Below are positions 1-5,459 of a stretch of 8,213 nt of DNA, piece by piece; position 1 is the first letter of the stretch; every line of letters starts with the position of its first letter. A model generated the notes under the pieces. It saw only the letters and a program-made list of their open reading frames with translations. It made no database searches and had not been told where the DNA came from. Where the stretch lies: assembly GCA_905214995.1 (NCBI GenBank), contig CAJMOT010000103.1:1-8213 (forward strand), written 5' to 3'. Made by a program: the position numbers and the translations under genes. Origin of the DNA: an uncultured bacterium. GTDB taxonomy: Bacteria > Verrucomicrobiota > Verrucomicrobiia > Opitutales > Intestinicryptomonadaceae.

Positions 1-302
1 GGCTCAACGCACGCGATTCTCGTTATGTCAAAATACGCGCCGATATCCGCCGCCCCGAATTTTCCGGACGCCGCCCCCGCCGCGCCTATGTTCACGGCAA
101 AATCGAAATCGTATTCGCCCGCCGCCCACGCGAGCGCGGTCGCGGCGTTCGCAAGCCCTATGCCCGTAATAACCGCAACCTTCGTCGGGTTTTCCCAAAC
201 CTCGAAAGGCTTTTTCGAAACCCTGCGGTACCCGAACTTCGGAGAGCTCAAAACTCCGCCGACCTCGCTAATTGCGGCGGCGAATATCACGCCCTTTTTC
301 AT
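1..302 (-). CDS. mqnB: Futalosine hydrolase / aminofutalosine nucleosidase (MqnB-type), N-terminal 100 codons only
   Basis: Reading leftward from the ATG at 302, the frame stays open to the window edge, giving 100 codons that begin MKKGVIFAAAISEVGGVL. The visible part has the start of a nucleoside phosphorylase/hydrolase (PNP/MTAN) fold: an N-terminal strand followed by the SEV segment (E13), the glycine-rich VAVITGIGLANAATALAWA (residues 42-60) and AVNIGAAGAAS (69-79), where this family has the V-I-N-x-G-x-A-G type core motif. The ATG overlaps the mqnD stop as ATGA, and AGGTG (309-313) lies 6 nt upstream, which supports this start. MqnB releases hypoxanthine from futalosine; the related MTAN/Pfs enzymes instead release adenine directly from 6-amino-6-deoxyfutalosine. 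Family and context support a nucleosidase of this pathway. The substrate-specifying C-terminal half is outside the window, so hypoxanthine versus adenine specificity cannot be decided here. Confidence 0.82.
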   Translation of the reverse strand, partial: MKKGVIFAAAISEVGGVLSSPKFGYRRVSKKPFEVWENPTKVAVITGIGLANAATALAWAAGEYDFDFAVNIGAAGAASGKFGAADIGAYFDITRIACVE

Positions 303-1060
303 ACCGCGCACCTGGCGAGGCTGTCCAACAGCTTCCCGCGTATCCTGGATATGTCCATCGAATAGTCGTTTACGAACGCGTATATGTGCTTGCGCAAAAC
401 CACGCCGTCGAGGTGCTGCGCCTTTTCCCGCACAAATCCCATGACGGAATCGGGGTCGGCGAACGCGGCGGATATGCTCTCGCGGATGAGACTTTCCGCG
501 GATTCGCGCAGGCGGGCGCAATCCCTGCGCACGCATATGCAGCCCAGCGGCACGGGAAGCCGCGTGCGCTCGGTCCAGAATCCCCCGAGGTCGGCGGCGA
601 GCTCCAGCCCCTCTCCCGAAAACACGAACCGCCCCTCGTGTATCAAAACCCCGGCGGCGGCCTCGCCACGCGCGACCGCGGAAGATATGCCGCGGAAATG
701 CGCGGGGCGCAAGTCGAGCTCCGCTCCGGCGTAAAATTTGAGCAGCATCGCGGCGGTCGTGTTCATTCCCGGCACGAGAACGGGCTTCGACGGATCGAAC
801 TTCTCCCCTTTGCGCACAACCAGCACGGGGCCGGCGCCCAGCCCGAGCGCCGCGCCCGCGTCCATGAGCTCGTAGCGGGCGGAGTTTTTCAGATACGCGG
901 GAAATGACAGCTTGGTCACGGGGTACTTTCCGCTTTCGGCGGCGAGGTTGAGCTCCTCTATGTCGAGGAACTCGAACTCGAAGTCGGACTTTATCCTTCC
1001 GGAGACGAGCGCCCCGTAGGAAAAGGTGTCGTTGGGGCACGGGGTAATGGCGAATTTCAT
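299..1060 (-). CDS. mqnD: 1,4-dihydroxy-6-naphthoate synthase (MqnD)
   Basis: This 253-residue cytosolic enzyme opens cyclic dehypoxanthine futalosine to give 1,4-dihydroxy-6-naphthoate. Family hallmarks are visible in order: TPCPNDTFSYGAL (residues 6-18, family S/T-P-C-P-N-D-T-F), DIEELN (33-38), VTKLSFPAY (48-56), GAALGLGAGPVLVV (69-82), VPGMNTTAAMLL (96-107) and GVLIHEGRF (137-145). H141 in the last motif matches the histidine proposed as catalytic in Thermus MqnD. The fold is the periplasmic-binding-protein-like two-lobed type, but no signal peptide is present, as expected. The start follows mqnC by 4 bp, with GAGGGA (1072-1077) 11 nt upstream of the ATG. The stop overlaps the mqnB start as ATGA. 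Length is slightly short of the roughly 270-280 residues common in the family, with no missing core motif. Confidence 0.95.
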   Translation of the reverse strand: MKFAITPCPNDTFSYGALVSGRIKSDFEFEFLDIEELNLAAESGKYPVTKLSFPAYLKNSARYELMDAGAALGLGAGPVLVVRKGEKFDPSKPVLVPGMNTTAAMLLKFYAGAELDLRPAHFRGISSAVARGEAAAGVLIHEGRFVFSGEGLELAADLGGFWTERTRLPVPLGCICVRRDCARLRESAESLIRESISAAFADPDSVMGFVREKAQHLDGVVLRKHIYAFVNDYSMDISRIRGKLLDSLARCAV

Positions 1061-1064
1061 AGCT

Positions 1065-2114
1065 TTAAAATTCCCTCAATGTTTCGTACAGACCGCCCCT
1101 TTCGCGGGGGCGGAAGCCCGCAGAGCGGATTGCGGCGCGCATGTTTTCCGCGGAGGCGCGGTTGTCGATTCCGGCGGCGCGCACGACCATCTCGTCCATC
1201 AGCACCCCGCCAACGTCGTCCGCCCCGAACAGGAGCGCGACCTCCGCGACTTTCAACCCCTCCGTGAGCCAGCCGGACTGCATGTGCTCGATGTTGTCGA
1301 GGTATATTCGCGCGACCGCCAGCGTCCTTAAAAATTCAACCGCCCCCGCCCGCTCCGCGCGCCGCTCTATCTCCGTGCGCTCGGGCGAGACCGGCCACGC
1401 TATGAACGCCTTGAACACTCCCGTCTCGTCCTGCGTCCCGCGCACGACGTCCAGGTGCTCTATCCTCTCGGCGAAAGTTTCGCCCATTCCGAAAGTCATG
1501 GTCGCCGACGAGCTCATCGAGTTTTCCGCGAGCGCGCGCATAACCTCCCTCCACTCCCCGACCGAGCACTTGCCGGGGCAGAGCTCGCCCCTTACGCGCT
1601 CCACGAGAAGGTCGGCCGCGCCCGGGACGGAATCCGCGCCCGCGGCCTTCAGGCGGCGCACAGCCTCGACGATTGAAACGCCCGCCCCGCGCGCGAACCA
1701 GACGATTTCCGACGGAGAAAATACGTGCAGCCAAAGCTTCGGGAACGCCGATTTCACGCGCGAAAGCAGCCTCTGGGCCCATTCGAGCGTGAAGTCGGGG
1801 TGGAGGCCGCCCTGGAGCATTATCTGGACTCCCCCCCTCTCCACGGCGTCCGCGCAGAGATCGAATATCTCGCCGTCGGAGAGCCTGAACGGGGGCACGA
1901 CGCCGGCCTTTGCGTGGTATGCGCAAAACTTGCAGCGCGCCGCGCAGACGTTGGAATAGTTTATCATGCGGTTTACGACATACCCCGCAGTTCCCCCGCC
2001 CGCGCGGCGCGACGCCGCGAGCCTGGCGAGCTTAAAGAGAGGCGCGCTTTCAAGTTCCAGCGCGTCCGCGCGCGATATTCTGGCGCCCGCGGAAAATTTT
2101 TCAGGCTCCTGCAT
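1065..2114 (-). CDS. mqnC: Cyclic dehypoxanthine futalosine synthase, radical SAM (MqnC)
   Basis: This 349-residue radical SAM enzyme cyclises dehypoxanthine futalosine. The 4Fe-4S motif is INYSNVCAARCKFCAY (residues 51-66) with C57, C61 and C64 in CxxxCxxC spacing. It is assigned as MqnC rather than MqnE by the segments IMLQGGLHPDFTLEW (98-112), LHVFSPSEIVW (129-139), ATMTFGMGET (204-213), QDETGVFKAFIAWPVSPERTE (228-248) and LDNIEHMQSGW (272-282), which follow MqnC conservation (QGGLHPD, W-P-x-x-P-x-x-T, LDNI-x-H-x-Q). The ATG lies 14 bp inside the end of mqnA. No Shine-Dalgarno is seen before it, so translational coupling to mqnA is likely. One oddity: the usual SxPGGGAEI(L) loop reads SVPGAADLL (162-170), one residue shorter and lacking two of the glycines, with Asp in place of Glu. 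Otherwise the frame is intact and the gene looks functional. Confidence 0.95.
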   Translation of the reverse strand: MQEPEKFSAGARISRADALELESAPLFKLARLAASRRAGGGTAGYVVNRMINYSNVCAARCKFCAYHAKAGVVPPFRLSDGEIFDLCADAVERGGVQIMLQGGLHPDFTLEWAQRLLSRVKSAFPKLWLHVFSPSEIVWFARGAGVSIVEAVRRLKAAGADSVPGAADLLVERVRGELCPGKCSVGEWREVMRALAENSMSSSATMTFGMGETFAERIEHLDVVRGTQDETGVFKAFIAWPVSPERTEIERRAERAGAVEFLRTLAVARIYLDNIEHMQSGWLTEGLKVAEVALLFGADDVGGVLMDEMVVRAAGIDNRASAENMRAAIRSAGFRPRERGGLYETLREF

Positions 2115-2856
2115 GGGCGGCTACAAAATCGAATGCTTTTTTGAACGTTTCAGGCGGCAGCGAATATTTGAGGCGCGAGTAATACTTTTCGAGAACCGCC
2201 CGCGAACACCGCCTTCCCGCGCGCTCCAGAACGCGGAGGGCGGAATCCACCACGGCTCCGGGGTCGGCCTCAAACGCCGCGAGCGACTTCTCTATGCCCG
2301 CGCGCAGCATCGGCGCGACTTCTCCCTCCATATCCCTGCGGACGGCGAAAACCGAATACATCATCGGCAGCCCCACCTCCGCCCGCCACATTTCGCCGAG
2401 GTCGGCGCAAAACTCGCGCGGGGGAAAAGCGAGCGCCTCGTCGCCGATAAGCAGCGCGGCATCCGCCGATTCGAGAGCCGCGCGAGGCATCGAAAATATG
2501 TCCGCGCCGTACTTTTTCCTAAATAGGAACGCGAACGCCCGCGAGGATGTCCCCGTTTCCGGCGTTATGAATATGGAGGCCTTCGGGAAGTCCTCGAACG
2601 GGACTTTTGAAAAGATTTTCACGGACATTATTTCGCCGTCTCCGAAAATCCCGTACTCCGGAAGCACGCCGTAGTGCGCGTCCGCGCCGTCCTCGTAGAC
2701 CCACCGCGAAATCATCGCCGCCGCCGGCTCCGCGCGCGCAACGCGCGCGTTGAGGCTCGACGGGGGCTCCGAAAAGACGTCGAACCCATCGAACCCGCCC
2801 GCGCAAAAGAGCGGCAGCGCGTTCACGTACGATACCTTTCCGAGGCTAAACGGCAT
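2101..2856 (-). CDS. mqnA: Chorismate dehydratase (MqnA)
   Basis: MqnA dehydrates chorismate to 3-[(1-carboxyvinyl)oxy]benzoate, the first committed step of the futalosine route. The 251-residue product begins MPFSLGKVSYVNALPLF, matching the family opening G-(K/R)-(V/I)-x-Y-x-N-A-L-P. Further matches are PPSSLN (31-36), AAAMISRWVYE (45-55), YGVLPEYGIFGDGEIMSVKI (62-81), TGTSSRAF (101-108), ALLIGDEAL (134-142), DLGEMW (152-157) and GLPMMYSVFAVR (162-173). There is no signal peptide, although the fold belongs to the periplasmic-binding-protein type. Its ATG overlaps the end of mqnE by 11 bp and its stop overlaps the start of mqnC by 14 bp. No Shine-Dalgarno is apparent upstream, so re-initiation after mqnE is the likely mode of translation. 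It is on the short side for the family (often 270-290 residues). Confidence 0.94.
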   Translation of the reverse strand: MPFSLGKVSYVNALPLFCAGGFDGFDVFSEPPSSLNARVARAEPAAAMISRWVYEDGADAHYGVLPEYGIFGDGEIMSVKIFSKVPFEDFPKASIFITPETGTSSRAFAFLFRKKYGADIFSMPRAALESADAALLIGDEALAFPPREFCADLGEMWRAEVGLPMMYSVFAVRRDMEGEVAPMLRAGIEKSLAAFEADPGAVVDSALRVLERAGRRCSRAVLEKYYSRLKYSLPPETFKKAFDFVAAHAGA

Positions 2857-3883
2857 AGTTGGAGTTGGATTTCACCGGCTCGAAGCCCGCCGCGATTATG
2901 GCGCGGCGCATGAAATTTTCGTCGCGGTCCTCCGGAGCCGCCCCCGCCGCGGCCGCGACCTCCTCTCGCCAGTGGGTTCCGCCTATGTCGTCGGCGCCGA
3001 AGTTTAGGAGCACCTGCGCAAACCTGTCGCCGTAATGGGTTATCGGCGTCCTGAGATGCGGAAAATTCTCGAGCACGATTCTCGCGAGCGCGCAGACTTT
3101 CAGGTCGTACGACGCCGAGGACTTAGCCGGTATTTTGCTCGCGCCCCTGCGAAACGGGAGCGGGACGAACGCCTTGAATCCGCCCGTCTCCGACTGGAGC
3201 TCGCGCAGCCTGAAAAGGTGGTCCGCTACGCTCTCGGGGGTTTCTATGTGCCCGTACAGCATGGTGGCGTTGGTCTTTAACCCCTCGCTGTGGGCTATGC
3301 GCATCGCGTTTATCCACTCGTCCGCCGAGAGCTTGTCGGGGGCGATTTTGTCGCGCACCGACTTCTCGAAGATTTCCGCCCCTCCCCCGGGGAGGGCGCT
3401 CACGCCGGCCTCTTTCAATTTGGCGTAAACCTCCCCGAGCGGCCTGCCCGACACGCGCGACATCAACGCGCACTCCGACGCCGTAAACGCCACGACGTTC
3501 AGCTTTTCGTCGGCGCTCTTGACCGCCTTCACTATGTCTATATAATAGCTGAACGGAAGCTTTGAATATATCCCGCCGATTATGTGGATTTCCTCCGCGC
3601 CCATTTCGGAGAATTTTCTGGCGCGCTCCCGAACCTCGTCGGGGGTCAGCAGGTACGCGCCCTCCTGCCCCTCTTTTCTGGAAAAGGAGCATATCGGGCA
3701 CAAAACTTCGCAAATGTTGGAATAGGTTATGGCGGCGTTTACCGCGTAGTAGGCGCGGTCGGAATGAAGCTTGCGCCGCACGGCGTCCGCGCGCTCGCCG
3801 AGCTCTATGGCGGAGCCGTTTTTCAGGAGCTCGAGGGCCTCGTCCCTGCCCATTTCAAAAGATCTGTCCGAAAAATATGCCAT
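2846..3883 (-). CDS. mqnE: Aminofutalosine synthase, radical SAM (MqnE)
   Basis: MqnE joins the MqnA product to the 5'-deoxyadenosyl radical from SAM to form 6-amino-6-deoxyfutalosine. The 345-residue protein carries the cluster motif YSNICEVLCPICSF (residues 54-67; C58, C62, C65). Assignment as MqnE rather than its paralogue MqnC rests on EEIHIIGG (97-104), LPFSYYIDIV (109-118), AFTASE (132-137), ALPGGGAEIF (163-172), NATMLYGHIETP (205-216) and ETGGFKAFVPLPF (232-244). It is the first gene of the minus-strand operon. The ATG at 3883 has no Shine-Dalgarno, only an A-rich leader. Met11 (ATG at 3853) is an alternative start, and the segment from there aligns well with the usual family N-terminus. 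Family members often have G-G-x-H-P after the IHI strand; here it is GGIYS (103-107). Confidence 0.95.
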   Translation of the reverse strand: MAYFSDRSFEMGRDEALELLKNGSAIELGERADAVRRKLHSDRAYYAVNAAITYSNICEVLCPICSFSRKEGQEGAYLLTPDEVRERARKFSEMGAEEIHIIGGIYSKLPFSYYIDIVKAVKSADEKLNVVAFTASECALMSRVSGRPLGEVYAKLKEAGVSALPGGGAEIFEKSVRDKIAPDKLSADEWINAMRIAHSEGLKTNATMLYGHIETPESVADHLFRLRELQSETGGFKAFVPLPFRRGASKIPAKSSASYDLKVCALARIVLENFPHLRTPITHYGDRFAQVLLNFGADDIGGTHWREEVAAAAGAAPEDRDENFMRRAIIAAGFEPVKSNSNYAV

Positions 3884-3890
3884 TTTTTTG

Positions 3891-3918
3891 AAAATGCCCC
3901 GGGCTCCCGCTTTGTCAA
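3891..3918 (-). promoter_or_regulatory. Possible leftward promoter for the mqnE-A-C-D-B operon
   Basis: On the minus strand a perfect TTGACA (3913-3918) is followed, after 16 bp, by CATTTT (3891-3896), a 3/6 match to TATAAT. The -35 is good but the -10 is poor. Transcription from it would start only a few bases before the mqnE ATG at 3883, implying a nearly leaderless message unless Met11 is the true start. Its main support is position, as no other promoter-like pair is seen in this short gap. Confidence 0.3.
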
Positions 3919-3940
3919 CATTTTGCTTGGCGGATAAAAA
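3912..3940 (+). promoter_or_regulatory. Predicted sigma70-type promoter for the mqnP-ubiX-ubiD operon
   Basis: TTGTCA (3912-3917, 5/6 match to TTGACA) and TAAAAA (3935-3940, 4/6 match to TATAAT) are separated by exactly 17 bp in the divergent gap. Predicted transcript start is near 3947, about 30 nt before the mqnP ATG. The -35 overlaps the minus-strand TTGACA almost completely, so the two directions may compete for polymerase or share a regulator. Evidence is consensus matching only. Confidence 0.5.
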
Positions 3941-3943
3941 TTG

Positions 3944-3962
3944 TTGCGCGGCGCGCGCGCAA
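3944..3962. repeat. GC inverted repeat in the mqnP leader
   Basis: TTGCGCG (3944-3950) and CGCGCAA (3956-3962) are perfect inverted repeats around the 5-nt spacer GCGCG. The element sits at the predicted rightward transcript start, 16 bp before the mqnP ATG. It could form a stable 5' hairpin or be a dimeric-regulator site. Alternating GC in GC-rich DNA readily gives chance palindromes, so a function is unproven. Confidence 0.4.
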
Positions 3963-3978
3963 ATGCGATATTGCGGCG

Positions 3979-4842
3979 ATGAACCTTATAAGAGAAGCCG
4001 CAGTTTACGCGAGGCTCGTGAAGGCGGAGCACACCCTGTTCGCCCTGCCCTTCGCGCTCTCCGCGCTGTGCCTCGCCGACATCTGCGGGGCGGCGTTCGG
4101 ACTGCGCGAGATCCTGCTGTGCGTCGCCGCCTTCGCCTCTGCGAGATCGGCCGCCATGGGGTTCAACAGAATCGCCGACAGGGAGCTCGACGCCAAAAAT
4201 CCCCGCACAAAAAACCGCCCGAGCGCCACCGGCGAAATCTCCCCCCGCGCAATGTCGGCGTTCACCGCCGCCTCCGCCGCGGCGTTCGTCGCCTGCGCAT
4301 ACTTTATAAACCGGGCGTGCTTTATTTTGTCGTTTCCCGCGCTCGCGGTTCTATTCGGGTACTCCTATGCCAAGAGGTTTACGGCGGCCGCCCACTACGT
4401 TCTGGGGCTGGCGCTCGCGCTCGCGCCGGCGGGCGCGTGGATCGCCGCTTCGGGATCGCTTGACCCGCGGATTCTCGCTCTGTCGGGCGCGCTGTTTTTC
4501 GGGATAGCCGCCTTCGACATAATCTATGCGCTGCAAGACATGGAATTCGACTCGCGCGAAAATCTGCACTCCGTGCCCGCCTCTTTCGGCAGGGGCGGCG
4601 CGCTCGCAGTAGCCGCGGCTTCGCTCGGGGTTTCCGCCGCGCTGTTCTTTCTCACCGGAAAGCTGTTCGGGCTCGGGGCCGCGTACTTCGCGTGCGCCTC
4701 GGCGATAGCCGCCCTGTACGCCTTCGGGGTATTGGCCGTGCTCTTCGGCGGGAACGCATTCGTCAACGCCGTATTTTTTTACATAAATGTCGCCTCCGCA
4801 TGGCTCGGATTTTTCGGGGTCGCGTGCGAACTGCAACTATGA
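3979..4842 (+). CDS. mqnP: 1,4-dihydroxy-6-naphthoate polyprenyltransferase, UbiA family (MqnP)
   Basis: This 287-residue integral membrane protein is a UbiA-superfamily prenyltransferase. Both Asp-rich catalytic motifs are present: NRIADRELD (residues 63-71; N63, D67, D71), the NxxxDxxxD that binds the prenyl diphosphate with Mg2+, and DIIYALQDMEFD (180-191; D180, Y183, Q186, D187, D191). Long hydrophobic stretches, for example at 20-55, 96-128, 141-157, 207-227 and 232-260, fit the multi-helix UbiA bundle. UbiA members attach polyprenyl chains to several aromatic acids, but placement beside mqnEACD-B and before ubiX/ubiD points to 1,4-dihydroxy-6-naphthoate as acceptor rather than 4-hydroxybenzoate. 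It heads the plus-strand operon. No Shine-Dalgarno is evident before the ATG. Its stop overlaps the ubiX start as ATGA. Confidence 0.92.
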   Translation: MNLIREAAVYARLVKAEHTLFALPFALSALCLADICGAAFGLREILLCVAAFASARSAAMGFNRIADRELDAKNPRTKNRPSATGEISPRAMSAFTAASAAAFVACAYFINRACFILSFPALAVLFGYSYAKRFTAAAHYVLGLALALAPAGAWIAASGSLDPRILALSGALFFGIAAFDIIYALQDMEFDSRENLHSVPASFGRGGALAVAAASLGVSAALFFLTGKLFGLGAAYFACASAIAALYAFGVLAVLFGGNAFVNAVFFYINVASAWLGFFGVACELQL

Positions 4843-5459
4843 CTGTTCAAGAAACCAGCGACAGCCGGAAAAACCGCAGGGCGGTTCTCGGAATAAGCGG
4901 GGCGTCGGGCTCCGTATACGCGCTCAGGCTCGCCAAAATTCTCCTGGAAGCGGGCGCGGAGCTCTACTGCATACCGACCGACGCCGCTAAAAAAATCCTC
5001 GCCCAGGAGACGCCGTTTGCGGATTTTGAAAGCGCGATAATCTCGCAGCTCGGCAAGGGCGCCGCGCGCGGAACGCTCAGAATGTGCGGCATCGGAGACT
5101 TCGGCGAGCCCCCCGCGAGCGGCTCTTTCCGCTTCGGCGCGATGGCGGTTCTGCCGTGCTCGATGAACACCCTCGGGAAAATCGCAAACTCTGCGGCGGA
5201 CAACCTGCTCGTGCGGGCGGCGGAAGTCGCGCTCAAAGAGCGCAGAAAGCTCGTCGTCTGCCCGCGCGAAACGCCCCTTGCGCTCTCGCACATCGAGAAT
5301 ATGAGGTCTCTGTTCCTCGCGGGGGCGGTCGTGATGCCGGCGTGCCCCGCATTTTACGGAAAGCCCGAATCCGTTCTCGACCTCGCTGATTTTATCGCGG
5401 CGAGGGCGGCGGCGGCGATGGGCTTTGAAACCGAAACCGTGAGGGAATGGGGACTGTGA
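4839..5459 (+). CDS. ubiX: Flavin prenyltransferase UbiX (menaquinone-pathway copy)
   Basis: UbiX adds a dimethylallyl group to FMN, producing the prenylated FMN cofactor that UbiD needs. The 206-residue product has an N-terminal tail of about 14 residues, then VLGISGASGSVYALRL (residues 16-31), the flavin-binding start of the family. It continues with MAVLPCSMNTLGKIANSAADNL (104-125), RKLVVCPRETPL (136-147), HIENM (152-156) and GAVVMPACPAFY (162-173), all typical of UbiX/Pad1. The frame is open further upstream, but the ATG at 4839 forms an ATGA overlap with the mqnP stop and gives the usual family length. In this pathway the UbiX-like partner is sometimes called MqnM. The end overlaps the start of ubiD, putting the cofactor maker directly next to its user. 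Confidence 0.95.
   Translation: MTVQETSDSRKNRRAVLGISGASGSVYALRLAKILLEAGAELYCIPTDAAKKILAQETPFADFESAIISQLGKGAARGTLRMCGIGDFGEPPASGSFRFGAMAVLPCSMNTLGKIANSAADNLLVRAAEVALKERRKLVVCPRETPLALSHIENMRSLFLAGAVVMPACPAFYGKPESVLDLADFIAARAAAAMGFETETVREWGL
5441..5446 (+). promoter_or_regulatory. Shine-Dalgarno site bearing on the ubiD start
   Basis: GAGGGA lies directly before the ATG at 5447, too close to serve it, but 9 nt before an in-frame GTG at 5456. That GTG overlaps the ubiX TGA as GTGA. The spacing favours the GTG, which would shorten UbiD by three residues. Confidence 0.5.

Noticed and set aside
272..907. A 211-codon plus-strand open frame opposite mqnD.
   Set aside because: mqnD is unambiguous on the other strand and this frame has no motif, promoter or ribosome binding site.
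1141..1959. A 272-codon plus-strand open frame opposite mqnC.
   Set aside because: It is antisense to a gene with full radical SAM motifs; its product is low-complexity Ser/Thr/Pro-rich sequence with no family resemblance.
1065..3883. The two radical SAM genes mqnC and mqnE, considered as a recent tandem duplication.
   Set aside because: They are ancient paralogues with distinct diagnostic motifs and steps; co-location is normal for this pathway.
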